Below, one piece after another: positions 41,881 through 50,634 of a DNA stretch of 56,044 bases. Within the stretch, counting starts at the first letter, position 1, and each line of letters begins with the position of its first letter. The stretch lies in NCBI GenBank assembly GCA_019119355.1, contig DWXE01000018.1, forward strand, positions 1 to 56,044, written 5' to 3'. The notes below the pieces were generated by a model. That model ran no database searches. It worked only from the letters and a program-made list of their open reading frames with translations, and was not told the DNA's origin. Source of the DNA: Candidatus Eisenbergiella merdigallinarum (GTDB taxonomy: Bacteria > Bacillota > Clostridia > Lachnospirales > Lachnospiraceae). The translations under genes and the position numbers were made by a program.

Positions 41881-42489
41881 ATGAAGGTCAATTTCATCAC
41901 CATCGAACGGGAATACGGCAGCGGGGGGACGCAGATCGCCCGCCGCCTGTCTAAGGTCTGCGGCGTCCCCTGCTACGGGCAGGAAATCCTGGAAGCCGTG
42001 GCGGAAAAACTCAATATCTCCGTGGAAAACATCAACCGCTATGAGGAGAGGACGTCCAGCAGCCTGCTGTACACCATCTCCCTGCTGGGTCAGGTCAGCT
42101 CCGGGCAGGAGGCGTCCCTCTCCCCGGAAGACCGGATCTTTCTGGAGGAACAGGCGGAAATCCGGCATATGGCGGAAAACGGCCCGGCCATCTTCCTGGG
42201 ACACTGCGCTTCCGAGGCGCTGAAAAACCGGGCCGGCGTGGTCAGGGTGTTCATCCACGCCGACGACGCACACAAGCGGGAGCGCATCCTGCGGGAGTAC
42301 CGCATCGAGGAATCGAAAATCGAGGCCACCCGAAAACGGTTCGACAAGAAGCGGGCCAATTATTACTTCGCCAACACCGCGAAGCGCTGGGCGGATCTGA
42401 GGAACTACGATCTCGTCCTCAACTCCTCTTCCCTGGGGATCCAGGGCTGCGTGACGGCGCTTGCGGGCATGCTGAACCGACAATCCTGA
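41881..42489 (+). CDS. Cytidylate kinase-like protein
   Basis: A 202-residue P-loop protein of the cytidylate-kinase-like family, distinct from true Cmk. The loop is EREYGSGGTQIARRLS, with the usual GKS/T replaced, and RKRFDKKRANYYFANTAKRWAD near the C terminus is family-typical. Real catalytic activity and substrate are unknown. AAAAAGGAG lies 12 nt before the ATG, 37 bp after the exporter stop, so it is likely the third gene of that operon. Confidence 0.85.
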   Translation: MKVNFITIEREYGSGGTQIARRLSKVCGVPCYGQEILEAVAEKLNISVENINRYEERTSSSLLYTISLLGQVSSGQEASLSPEDRIFLEEQAEIRHMAENGPAIFLGHCASEALKNRAGVVRVFIHADDAHKRERILREYRIEESKIEATRKRFDKKRANYYFANTAKRWADLRNYDLVLNSSSLGIQGCVTALAGMLNRQS

Positions 42490-42499
42490 GCGGTTTTCA

Positions 42500-42528
42500 T
42501 TGCCATTTTTTTCCCGCTTCGCTATACT
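42500..42528 (+). promoter_or_regulatory. Promoter of the family 2 glycosidase
   Basis: TTGCCA (42500-42505), 17-bp spacer, TATACT (42523-42528). Confidence 0.75.
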
Positions 42529-42592
42529 GAACATAGGGAATACCGCAGCGAAAAACAGTTTTTGAAGGTACACGGGAAGGGGAGGCAGACGC

Positions 42593-44407
42593 ATGAAGCA
42601 GCTCAGGACGGAATTTTCCAAAGATATTTCCGATCAGTCCGTATGGAACGAATACCCCAGGCCGTCCCTGGTGCGCAGCTCCTATCTGAATCTGAACGGG
42701 CTGTGGGACTACGCCATCACCGAAGGCGACGCGGCCTGGAAGGAACCCGACGGCCAGATCCTGGTGCCCTTTTCCCCGGAGTGTTCCCTCTCCGGGGTGA
42801 TGCGCTCCCTCATGCCCGGCCAGTCCCTCTGGTACCGGCGCACCCTTTCCGTTCCGCGCCCCCAGCCCGGGAAGCGGCTGCTCCTTCACTTCGGCGCGGC
42901 GGATCAGGAGGCCCTGGTGTTCGTCAACCGGCAGGAAGCGGCCTTCCATCAGGGCGGATATCTCCCCTTCTCCGCCGACATCACGGATTATCTGAACAGC
43001 GGGGACAACGAACTTCTGGTCCGCGTGCGGGATGCCAGCGACACCTCCTGGCACGCCAGGGGCAAACAGTCCCTGCATCCGGGAGGCATGTTTTATACCG
43101 CTCACAGCGGCCTCTGGCAGACCGTCTGGGCCGAAATCGTCCCGGACAACTACATCGACGGCATGTTCTTCCTGCCCGATTTCGACCGCGGCCTGGTGCG
43201 GCTGCGGGTCTCTTCCCCGGCGAAGGCTCCCGTCCGCGGCGCCGTCCTGGCGGAGGGGATGCAGGTCGCCTCTTTCGAGGGCGTTTCCGATGACCCCATC
43301 GAAATCCCCCTGCCGGATTTCCGCCCTTGGAGCCCGGAGGATCCCTTCCTCTATTCGGTGCGGGTGGAAATGGGCTCCGACCGGGTGTCGGGCTATTTCG
43401 CCATGCGCAAATGCGAAATCCGGGCCGGCGCGGACGGCCTGCCCCGGTTCTTCTTAAACGGCCGTCCCTGTTTTCAGGCCGGCGTGCTGGATCAGGGCTA
43501 CTGGCCGGAAAGCCTCTGCACGGCTCCCTCCGACGAAGCCCTGGATGCGGACATCCTGCGGATGAAGGAGCTGGGCTTCAACATGCTGCGCAAACACGCC
43601 AAGATCGAGCCGGAACGGTTTTATTATCACTGCGACCGCCTGGGCATGCTGGTCTGGCAGGACATGGTCAACGGCGGGACGCCCTACAGGAGCTGGTTCG
43701 TCACGTACCTGGCCACGCTTATGAACTGGCTATGCATTTCCGCAAAAGACGGCGAAAAACATTACGCCCTTCTCTCCCGCCGGGAAGAAGAAGGGCGTCA
43801 GGAATTTCTGCGGGAAACCGCGGAAACCGTCTCTTTTTTGTTCAACCATCCCTGTATCGTGACCTGGGTTTTGTTCAATGAAGGCTGGGGGCAGTTCGAC
43901 GCCGCCGATCTGGCCCGCCGCATCCGCCAGATGGATCCGTCCCGCCCGGTGGATCACGCCAGCGGCTGGTTCGACCAGAAGGCTGGCGATTTCCTGAGCC
44001 TTCACTATTACTTCTTCACCCTCCGCTTCCGGCCGGAAACGAAGCGGGCGGCGGCCCTGACGGAGTTCGGCGGCTACGCCTGCCGCGTTCCCGGGCACTG
44101 CGCCAGCGAAAAGGTCTACGGATACCGGACGTTTCAGACGCCAGAAGACCTCACCGCCGGCTATGAAAAGCTCATGGAAAAAGTCGTTCTTCCCGCCGTG
44201 AAAAAGGGCGTCTGCGCCACGGTCTATACCCAGCTGTCCGACATCGAGGAGGAGGTCAACGGCATTTACACCTACGACCGGGCCGTCTGCAAGCTGGATC
44301 CCGAAACCGTCCGCCGCTGGAACAAAACGCTGAAGGAAACCGGGGAGCGCCTGGCGGGCTTTAGGCCGGCCGGCGGCGGGCCGACAGGCAGCGGGCCGAC
44401 CGACTAG
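42593..44407 (+). CDS. Glycoside hydrolase family 2 protein
   Basis: A 604-residue cytoplasmic glycosidase with no signal peptide. An N-terminal jelly-roll sugar-binding domain (SYLNLNGLWDYAI, HFGAADQEALVFVN), an immunoglobulin-like middle domain, and a TIM barrel. The acid/base Glu is in VLFNEGWGQFD (about 428) and the nucleophile Glu in ALTEFGGY (about 489). GH2 members include beta-galactosidases, glucuronidases and mannosidases; specificity is not readable. It is shorter than LacZ and ends in a Gly/Pro-rich tail (AGGGPTGSGPTD) from a short GC-rich repeat. Confidence 0.9.
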   Translation: MKQLRTEFSKDISDQSVWNEYPRPSLVRSSYLNLNGLWDYAITEGDAAWKEPDGQILVPFSPECSLSGVMRSLMPGQSLWYRRTLSVPRPQPGKRLLLHFGAADQEALVFVNRQEAAFHQGGYLPFSADITDYLNSGDNELLVRVRDASDTSWHARGKQSLHPGGMFYTAHSGLWQTVWAEIVPDNYIDGMFFLPDFDRGLVRLRVSSPAKAPVRGAVLAEGMQVASFEGVSDDPIEIPLPDFRPWSPEDPFLYSVRVEMGSDRVSGYFAMRKCEIRAGADGLPRFFLNGRPCFQAGVLDQGYWPESLCTAPSDEALDADILRMKELGFNMLRKHAKIEPERFYYHCDRLGMLVWQDMVNGGTPYRSWFVTYLATLMNWLCISAKDGEKHYALLSRREEEGRQEFLRETAETVSFLFNHPCIVTWVLFNEGWGQFDAADLARRIRQMDPSRPVDHASGWFDQKAGDFLSLHYYFFTLRFRPETKRAAALTEFGGYACRVPGHCASEKVYGYRTFQTPEDLTAGYEKLMEKVVLPAVKKGVCATVYTQLSDIEEEVNGIYTYDRAVCKLDPETVRRWNKTLKETGERLAGFRPAGGGPTGSGPTD

Positions 44408-44469
44408 CGCCCCGGTCAGCGGCAGCACGGCGCAGCCGGCAGGCCGAACCCTCCGGCTTTCTCCCCGCT

Positions 44470-45345
44470 CTACCAGACCAGAACCTCGCAGCCGTCCTCC
44501 GTGACGGCTACGGTCACCTCCCACTGAGCGGAGGGCTTCCCGTCGTCCGTGTACACGGTCCAGCCGTTTCCTTCATCGATGAAAATATCCGCCGTGCCGG
44601 CGTTGATCATGGGTTCGATGGTGAACACCATACCGGGAGCCATGACCATCTCCGTCCCTTTGGGGGCCACATAGCTGACGAAGGGATCCTCGTGGAATTC
44701 CAGCCCCACGCCGTGGCCGCCGATGTCCACCACCACGCTGTAACCGTTTTCCTGCGCGTGCCGGTTCACCGCGTCCGCCATATCCCCCAGAAAGCGCCAG
44801 GGCTTCACCTCCCGGATTCCGGCTTCCATGCACTCTTTCGCCACCCGGACCAGCTTTTCCTTCTCCGGCGTCGTCCGGCCGATGATGAACATCCGGGAGG
44901 AGTCGGAATAGTATCCCCGGTAGATGGTGGAAACGTCCACGTTGATGATGTCCCCTTCCTTCAGGATATCCGAATCGGAGGGGATCCCGTGGCAGACCTG
45001 ATCGTTTAAGGAGGTGCAGACGCTTTTCGGGAACCCTTCATAGCCCAGCGGCGCGGGAACCGCCCCGTGCTGCCTGGTGATTTTCTCCACCATCCGGTCG
45101 ATCTCCCCCGTGCTGATCCCCGCGCGGATGTTGGCGGCCACATGGTCCAGGACGGCCACGTTGATTTTCCCGCTCTCCCGGATCCCCTCGATCTGTTCCG
45201 GCGTTTTGATCAGGCTGCGGTCCGGCACGATATGGCCTTCCAGCGCGAAGGCGCGGAGCCTTTCGTCGAACTGCATGTGGCAGTGTTTATACTTTTTATG
45301 GCTCCCGCACCAGCAGGGATCATTTCTTTCCAGCTTTTTATACAT
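44470..45345 (-). CDS. map: Methionine aminopeptidase with SEC-C zinc motif
   Basis: A 291-residue type I methionine aminopeptidase that removes the initiator Met. The N-terminal 25 residues form a SEC-C zinc motif (RNDPCWCGSHKKYKHCH) known from one MetAP subgroup in Firmicutes, which may help ribosome binding. The catalytic domain has metal ligands in INVDVS, YYSDSS, GGHGVG, FTIEPM and a late QWEVTV. Its ATG lies inside the stop of the ABC-F gene (ATGTATAA), so translation is coupled. Confidence 0.95.
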   Translation of the reverse strand: MYKKLERNDPCWCGSHKKYKHCHMQFDERLRAFALEGHIVPDRSLIKTPEQIEGIRESGKINVAVLDHVAANIRAGISTGEIDRMVEKITRQHGAVPAPLGYEGFPKSVCTSLNDQVCHGIPSDSDILKEGDIINVDVSTIYRGYYSDSSRMFIIGRTTPEKEKLVRVAKECMEAGIREVKPWRFLGDMADAVNRHAQENGYSVVVDIGGHGVGLEFHEDPFVSYVAPKGTEMVMAPGMVFTIEPMINAGTADIFIDEGNGWTVYTDDGKPSAQWEVTVAVTEDGCEVLVW

Positions 45346-47215
45346 CGGTCTCTTCCTCCATTTCCCCCGCCTCGATCCGGGCGGCCTTTTCCTCCAGAAA
45401 CATCCAGCGCTCCATTTTTTCTTCCAGCAAAGCTTCCGCTTCCTGTTTTTCCTCCGCCAGCTGATTCAGCCTGACGAAATCCCGGGCGGACGCTTCCATC
45501 TCCCCGTCCAGAGCGGCGATCCTGTCTTCCAGTTCCGCCAGCTCGGCCTCGATGGTCTCATAATCCTTCTGCTCTTTATAGGTGAATTTCACCTTCCGGG
45601 CGCCGCGCGGACGCTTCCCCTTTTCGCCGTCAGGGGCCTTCGCCTTTCCGGGCGCGCTGCCCGTTTCCGCTTCCTCATCCTCCCGTTCGGCGGCCTTCCT
45701 GGCGGCGTAGTCCGTATAGCCTCCCTCGTACTGGCGCAGCCTGCCGCCTTCCTCAAAGGCGAAGATCCGCTTCATGGTGCGATCCAGGAAATAGCGGTCG
45801 TGGGAAACCGTCACCACGATCCCGTCAAAACGGTCCAGATAATCCTCCAGGACGGTCAGCGTGGCGATGTCCAGATTGTTGGTGGGCTCGTCCAGCAGGA
45901 TGACGTTGGGGGAGGCGAAGAGGACCCGCAGCAGGTTCAGCCGCTTCTTTTCGCCTCCCGACAGCTTCCCGATGGGGCTGTACTGCTTTTCCGGAGGGAA
46001 CAGAAACTGCTCCAGCATGGCCGACGCGGACACCGTCCCGTCCGCCGTCCGGATATATTCCGCGATGTCCTTCACGTAGTCGATCACCCGCTGCGACGGA
46101 TCCATGTAAGAAACGTCGATCCCGCCGTCCCGGCCGTCTTCCCCATCCGAAACGGTTTCCTGCGCATAATAGCCCATCCTTACGGTCTGCCCGACGATCA
46201 CCTGCCCCGAATCCTGCGGGACGATCCCCGCGATGATCTTCATCAGGGTGGATTTTCCGCAGCCGTTTGGCCCGATGAATCCCACCCGGTCGCCCTTCAG
46301 GAATATATAGCTGAAATCGTCGATGAGCTTTTTGTCCCCATAGCTCTTGCAGATATGTTCCAGCTCCACCGTGGTTTTCCCCAGCCTCGAGGAAACGGAA
46401 CTGATCTCCAGCCTGGCGTCCTGCGCCGGGGCCTGCCGGTCCTTAAGCTCCTCATATCGCTGGATGTGCGCTTTCTGTTTGGTGGAGCGGGCCCTGGCGC
46501 CGCGGCGGATCCATTCCAGCTCCACCCGCAGGATCGACTGGCGCTTGCGCTCGCTGGCTTCCGCCATTTCCCTGCGCTGGGTTTTCTGCTCCAGGAACCC
46601 GGAATAGTTCGTCTGATAGCTGTAGATGGAACCCCTGTCGATCTCCACGATGCGGCTGGTCACGCTGTCCAGAAAGTAGCGGTCATGGGTCACCATGACC
46701 AGCGCGCCCCTCCGCTTTTTCAGATAATCCTCCAGCCAGTCCGACATCCCGTTGTCCAGATGGTTCGTGGGCTCGTCCAGCAGCAGGATATCCGCCGGGG
46801 AAAGCAGGACGGAAATCAGCGCCAGCCGCTTTTTCTCCCCGCCGGAGAGCTGGCCCGCCGGCTGCCCGAAGTCCCGGATGCCCAGACGGGTCATCATCGC
46901 CTTCGCGTCGCTCTCTATGGTCCACCGGTTCTCCTCCGTCACGTTGCCGGCCAATACGCACTCCAGGCTCGACATCCCCGGATCGAATTCCGGATGCTGC
47001 GGCAGATACCGGATCACCGCATGGTTCGCCGTGGTGACGGTCCCTTCGTCCGGCTCCTCCAGCCCCGCCAGCAATTTCAAAAGCGTGGTCTTTCCCGTCC
47101 CGTTGATCCCGATGACGCCGATCTTCTCCCCTTCCTGCAGGGAAAACGACGCCCGGTCGAATATTTTCTGTTCCGCAAATACTTTGGTGATGTTTTCCAG
47201 ATTGATCAAATTCAT
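45338..47215 (-). CDS. ABC-F ATPase, Uup-like
   Basis: A 625-residue soluble protein with two ABC domains and no membrane helices. Walker A motifs are GINGTGKTT and GPNGCGKST, both signatures are LSGGEKKR and both Walker B motifs LLDEPTN. The linker between domains (RGARARSTKQKAHIQRYEEL) is the P-site tRNA interaction motif. A charged C-terminal coiled coil (about 520-625) marks the Uup branch over EttA. Such proteins act on ribosomes; some confer antibiotic protection, but the Uup type is mainly housekeeping. Methionine aminopeptidase follows with an 8-bp overlap. Confidence 0.92.
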   Translation of the reverse strand: MNLINLENITKVFAEQKIFDRASFSLQEGEKIGVIGINGTGKTTLLKLLAGLEEPDEGTVTTANHAVIRYLPQHPEFDPGMSSLECVLAGNVTEENRWTIESDAKAMMTRLGIRDFGQPAGQLSGGEKKRLALISVLLSPADILLLDEPTNHLDNGMSDWLEDYLKKRRGALVMVTHDRYFLDSVTSRIVEIDRGSIYSYQTNYSGFLEQKTQRREMAEASERKRQSILRVELEWIRRGARARSTKQKAHIQRYEELKDRQAPAQDARLEISSVSSRLGKTTVELEHICKSYGDKKLIDDFSYIFLKGDRVGFIGPNGCGKSTLMKIIAGIVPQDSGQVIVGQTVRMGYYAQETVSDGEDGRDGGIDVSYMDPSQRVIDYVKDIAEYIRTADGTVSASAMLEQFLFPPEKQYSPIGKLSGGEKKRLNLLRVLFASPNVILLDEPTNNLDIATLTVLEDYLDRFDGIVVTVSHDRYFLDRTMKRIFAFEEGGRLRQYEGGYTDYAARKAAEREDEEAETGSAPGKAKAPDGEKGKRPRGARKVKFTYKEQKDYETIEAELAELEDRIAALDGEMEASARDFVRLNQLAEEKQEAEALLEEKMERWMFLEEKAARIEAGEMEEETDV

Positions 47216-47243
47216 CGCTGCGCCTCTCTCAACTTATTTTTTT

Positions 47244-47271
47244 ACCATATCACAATTCGGAAAAATGTCAA
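47244..47271 (-). promoter_or_regulatory. Promoter of the ABC-F/map unit
   Basis: Minus-strand TTGACA (47266-47271), 16-bp spacer, TATGGT (47244-47249). Confidence 0.75.
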
Positions 47272-47328
47272 TTCCCGTTTCCGGGCGACCGTCCGGGCGC
47301 CGCCCTGCAGCCGGAGCGTCAAAAGGCG

Positions 47329-47357
47329 TTGTCAAACTTCCGTTTCCGGGCTATGAT
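47329..47357 (+). promoter_or_regulatory. Promoter of the DUF3842 gene
   Basis: TTGTCA (47329-47334), 17-bp spacer, TATGAT (47352-47357). A very GC-rich leader with a possible GCGCGC stem follows. Confidence 0.7.
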
Positions 47358-47431
47358 AGAAAGGCGAAGCGCGCGGGCCGCCGCTGCGGCTGCGGGACGG
47401 CGCGCACTTTTTACGCGAAGGAGGAATCCAA

Positions 47432-47884
47432 ATGAAGATTGTTCTCATCGACGGGCAGGGCGGGCGGATCGGCAGCCTCCTGGCCGCGCGCATCCGGAAG
47501 GAAGCTTTTCCGGATCTGGAGCTGATCGCCGTGGGCACCAACGCCGCGGCCACCGCCGCCATGCTCAGGGCCGGGGCGGACGCCGGGGCCACCGGGGAAA
47601 ACCCGGTCGTCGTGGCCTGCCGGGACGCCGATTTCATCCTGGGGCCCATCGGGATTTTATCCGCCGATTCCCTGCTGGGAGAGGTCACTCCGGCCATGGC
47701 CGTGGCCGTGGGCCAGAGCAGGGCGCAGAAAATCCTCCTGCCGGTGAACCGCTGCAGCAATCACGTGGTGGGCGTGCCGGAACTGTCCCTCTCCGAACTG
47801 GCCGACCGGGCCGTGGACTGCCTCAGGGAGCTGCTGGATGGCCGGACGGACGGACGAAGGACGCAGCCCCTGCAATCCTGCTGA
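47432..47884 (+). CDS. DUF3842 family protein
   Basis: A 150-residue protein of a small Clostridial family without known function. It starts with a Rossmann-like dinucleotide motif (VLIDGQGGRIGSLLA), has VGTNAAATAAMLRAGADAGATGEN in the middle portion and ends the core with LPVNRCSNHVVGVPE. The glycine-rich opening suggests nucleotide binding. The last ~15 residues (DGRTDGRRTQPLQSC) look variable. AAGGAGG lies 7 nt before the ATG. A separate promoter follows, so it is probably a single-gene unit. Confidence 0.85.
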   Translation: MKIVLIDGQGGRIGSLLAARIRKEAFPDLELIAVGTNAAATAAMLRAGADAGATGENPVVVACRDADFILGPIGILSADSLLGEVTPAMAVAVGQSRAQKILLPVNRCSNHVVGVPELSLSELADRAVDCLRELLDGRTDGRRTQPLQSC

Positions 47885-47913
47885 CACTCTGTCAATTTTC
47901 CTCCTCCGGCGGA

Positions 47914-47942
47914 TTGACGAACCGTCCCTTTTTGATTATACT
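47914..47942 (+). promoter_or_regulatory. Promoter of the ECF S-kinase pair
   Basis: TTGACG (47914-47919), 17-bp spacer, TATACT (47937-47942). The ~85-nt leader contains ACGGC-caa-GCCGT but matches no riboswitch I can recognise. Confidence 0.8.
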
Positions 47943-48036
47943 GGAAAAAGAGTCCTCCAGGGACGCTGTTCTCCGGCAGATGACGGCCAAGCCGTTTTAC
48001 GGAAATTCATTCAATCTGTAACAGGAGGAACCCATT

Positions 48037-48603
48037 ATGAAACGAATAACGAGACTCGTCACGTCAGGCGTCTGCCTGGCGCTCTGTCTGATCCTGCCCT
48101 TTTTGACCGGGCAGATCCCGGCCGTCGGGAATTTGCTGCTGCCCATGCACCTTCCGGTGCTTCTGTGCGGGTTTTTGTGCGGCCCCGTCTACGGCCTGGG
48201 CGTGGGCTTTGTGGCCCCGCTCCTGCGCAATCTGCTCTTCGGCATGCCGCCCCTGATGCCCACCGGCGTTGCCATGGCCTTTGAGCTGGCCGCTTACGGC
48301 GCCTTTTCCGGGCTGTTCTACGGGCTGCTCCCCAGGAAAGCGGTTCACGTCTACACTTCCCTGATCGGGGCCATGCTCTGCGGCCGCGCCGTCTGGGGCG
48401 TCGTTTCCTTTCTTTTGTACGGGCTGCTGGGCAACCCCTTCACGCCGCAGATCTTTCTGGCCGGAGCCTTCCTCAACGCGGTTCCCGGCATCCTCTGCCA
48501 GCTCATTTTGATCCCTCCGGCCGTACTGGCCCTGCAGAAGGCCGGCTTTACCGCCCCCGTCCCGGCGAAAAAGGCGCTAAGGGCGGAAGGTAGCGCCGTA
48601 TGA
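48037..48603 (+). CDS. ECF transporter S component
   Basis: A 188-residue membrane protein with about six helices and the S-component look: LLLPMHLPVLLCGFLCGP, GLGVGFVAPLLRNLLFGMPP and AMAFELAAYGAFSGLFYG. S components capture vitamins or similar small molecules for the shared ECF energy module, whose genes are not in the window. Its stop overlaps the next start by four bases (ATGA), pairing it with a P-loop kinase, so the imported molecule is probably trapped by phosphorylation. AGGAGG precedes the ATG. Confidence 0.87.
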   Translation: MKRITRLVTSGVCLALCLILPFLTGQIPAVGNLLLPMHLPVLLCGFLCGPVYGLGVGFVAPLLRNLLFGMPPLMPTGVAMAFELAAYGAFSGLFYGLLPRKAVHVYTSLIGAMLCGRAVWGVVSFLLYGLLGNPFTPQIFLAGAFLNAVPGILCQLILIPPAVLALQKAGFTAPVPAKKALRAEGSAV

Positions 48604-49229
48604 ACGCTTCCTTCGATCAGCTCTGCCGCCGGATTTCGGACCTCCTGCAGGCCCGGGGCCGGCTGGCGGTGGCCCTGGACGGCTGCTGCGCTTCCGGAAA
48701 GACAACGCTGGCCCGTAGGCTGGCCCGGGAGCTGGAGGCGGACGTCGTCCCCATGGACGATTTCTTCCTTCCCCCGAAGCTGCGCATGCCGGATCGGCTG
48801 TCTCAGCCCGGCGGAAACGTCCACTACGAGCGGTTTTCGATCCAGATCATCGATCCCCTTCTCGCGGCCAAAAGAGCCGGAGGGGAAAAAGGCGCACCGG
48901 CCAGCAAACGCTGGCCGGTGCTCACATGGGACCGTTTCGACTGCTCCCTCATGGACTTCGCTCAGGAGCCCCGCGCCACCGCCGGCCGCTCCCTGCTGAT
49001 CATCGAAGGCGCATACTGCATGCGCCCGGAATTTCGCGCCGCCTATGACCTGGCGTTCTGCCTCTCCGTCGCGCCCGAAATTCAGAAACAGCGGATCCTT
49101 TCGCGCAACGGCCCGGACCGCTGGCCCGCCTTCCGGGACCGGTGGATCCCCATGGAGAACCGGTATCTGGATTTCTACCGGATCCCGGAACTCTGCGAGC
49201 CCCTCATCCTACAATCCGGCGGACGGTGA
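48600..49229 (+). CDS. Uridine kinase-like P-loop kinase
   Basis: A 209-residue kinase of the uridine kinase/phosphoribulokinase type. Walker A is DGCCASGKTTLARRLA and the substrate loop VPMDDFFLPPKLRMPDRL, with IIEGAY later. The MDDFF motif is shared by uridine kinases and vitamin kinases (nicotinamide riboside, pantothenate) of this fold. The coupling with an ECF S component favours a salvage kinase for the imported compound; which one is open. Its last 26 bp overlap the convergent NlpC/P60 gene. Confidence 0.85.
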   Translation: MNASFDQLCRRISDLLQARGRLAVALDGCCASGKTTLARRLARELEADVVPMDDFFLPPKLRMPDRLSQPGGNVHYERFSIQIIDPLLAAKRAGGEKGAPASKRWPVLTWDRFDCSLMDFAQEPRATAGRSLLIIEGAYCMRPEFRAAYDLAFCLSVAPEIQKQRILSRNGPDRWPAFRDRWIPMENRYLDFYRIPELCEPLILQSGGR

Positions 49230-50508
49230 GGATGGGGCGGTACGTGGCGTACCCGTATTTGATGCCGGTGCGGGCGGTGCTGGCGTGAACGATGCGCCCG
49301 CCGCCCAGGTACAGCGCCACGTGCCCCGCATAGCAGATGATGTCCCCGGGCTGCGCCTCTTCATAGGAAACTTCCCTTCCCGCGCTCCTCTGTCCCGAAG
49401 ACGTCCTGGGAAGGCTGTATCCGTACTGTTTATACACCGCCCAGATGAAGCCCGAGCAGTCCGCCCCGTCCGTCAGGCTGGTGCCCCCCAGCACATAGGG
49501 ATTCCCCACGAACTGGCAGGCGTACTGTGCGATATCGCTTCCAGAGGATCCGGTGGCCGGAGGCACGGTTTTGGATCCGCCCCCGGAAGAGGACGAGGAT
49601 CCGGAGGAAGAGGAACCAGAGGACGAAGACGAACCGGAGGAGGAAGAACTTCCCGAAGATCCCGAACTCTGCTGGTTCTCCTGCGCCTTTCTCGCTTCCT
49701 CCGCCTTCCTGGCCTCTTCTTCCGCCTTTCTCCTGCGCTCTTCCTCCGCTTTGATGATGGCGTTTTCCTCTTCGTCCAGCTGCTTGAGCTCCGCGTTCTG
49801 CTGCTTGATCTGCGCCTTATAGGCCGCGGCTTCCTGGCGTACCTTCGCGATCTGGGCGTCGTAATCCGCCGAGACCGCCTTCTTTTCTTCCAGCAGTTCC
49901 TCCATGGCGGCCTCTTCTTCTTCCAGCTCGTACTTCTGGGTTTCCAGATCGCTCTTCTTGTCCTCCAGATCGTTCTTCTTGATCTCCACCTCTTCCTTGA
50001 TGGCGATATAGGCGTTGAGCATCTTCTGGTCATATTCGTGGAGCTTCTCGATGTACTCCGCCTGATTGAGCATATCGCTCCAGGTGGAGGCTTTGGTCAA
50101 AAGCTCCATGTAGCTGGTATCCCCTTTCTCGTAAAGGTAGCGCAGCCTGGCCTTCATGGCCTGATACTGGGCTTCTTCCTGGGCTTTGGCCGCATCGTAA
50201 TCCTTCTGGGCCTGCTCGATCTGCGCTTCGGTATCCGCGATCTGCTCCTCCATCAACCCCACGCTGGCGATGATTTCCACCAGCTGAGCGTCCAGCTCGT
50301 CGATCTCCTCCTGCAGCACATCCTGCTCCTCCTGCAGATCGCTGAGCTTTCCCTGGGTCTCGTTATATTTGCTCTGGGTACTCTGCTGTTGCTGCTTTTT
50401 CTCTTCCCTTTCCTGCTGTATCTCTTCCCTCGTTTTGGCGTAAACCGGCTGAAACGCCAGCGTAAAAGCCAGAAAAAAAGCCGTCAGGCCCGTCAGTTTC
50501 TTTCGCAT
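49204..50508 (-). CDS. CwlO/PcsB-like NlpC/P60 peptidoglycan hydrolase
   Basis: A 434-residue secreted hydrolase. A signal peptide (cleavage near QPVYA-KT), a long coiled coil (about 30-275), a Ser/Gly linker (about 280-320) and an NlpC/P60 domain with catalytic Cys in DGADCSGFI (about 347), His in AGHVALYLGG and the third His in IVHAST. CwlO and PcsB hydrolases are activated at the membrane by FtsEX through the coiled coil and cut stem peptides during growth or division. I start at the fourth codon of the longest frame (MRKKLTG) because AAGGA lies 9 nt before it. Confidence 0.92.
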   Translation of the reverse strand: MRKKLTGLTAFFLAFTLAFQPVYAKTREEIQQEREEKKQQQQSTQSKYNETQGKLSDLQEEQDVLQEEIDELDAQLVEIIASVGLMEEQIADTEAQIEQAQKDYDAAKAQEEAQYQAMKARLRYLYEKGDTSYMELLTKASTWSDMLNQAEYIEKLHEYDQKMLNAYIAIKEEVEIKKNDLEDKKSDLETQKYELEEEEAAMEELLEEKKAVSADYDAQIAKVRQEAAAYKAQIKQQNAELKQLDEEENAIIKAEEERRRKAEEEARKAEEARKAQENQQSSGSSGSSSSSGSSSSSGSSSSGSSSSSGGGSKTVPPATGSSGSDIAQYACQFVGNPYVLGGTSLTDGADCSGFIWAVYKQYGYSLPRTSSGQRSAGREVSYEEAQPGDIICYAGHVALYLGGGRIVHASTARTGIKYGYATYRPILTVRRIVG

Positions 50509-50567
50509 CGTTCCCATTCCTTCTTCTGTCGTCTCGAAAATCCAATAACCCCTCTGTGGCTTCTTAC

Positions 50568-50573
50568 AGTATA
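50568..50573 (-). promoter_or_regulatory. -10 element of the NlpC/P60 gene
   Basis: Minus-strand TATACT about 60 nt before the start. The -35 position falls in the asnS terminator stem and matches poorly. Confidence 0.45.
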
Positions 50574-50575
50574 CA

Positions 50576-50618
50576 ATAAAAAAGCGGCGGGAGGAACCCG
50601 AAATTTTCCTCCCGCCGC
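50576..50618 (-). terminator. asnS terminator
   Basis: A perfect 13-bp GC-rich stem (GCGGCGGGAGGAA / TTCCTCCCGCCGC) followed on the minus strand by a UUUUUU-AUU run, 17 bp after the asnS stop. Confidence 0.92.
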
Positions 50619-50634
50619 AAAAAATTCCCTGACC

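Noticed and set aside
47943..48036. Known riboswitch (TPP, preQ1, THF) before the ECF S component
   Set aside because: Looked for conserved cores of each; none is present, only a short ACGGC-caa-GCCGT stem.
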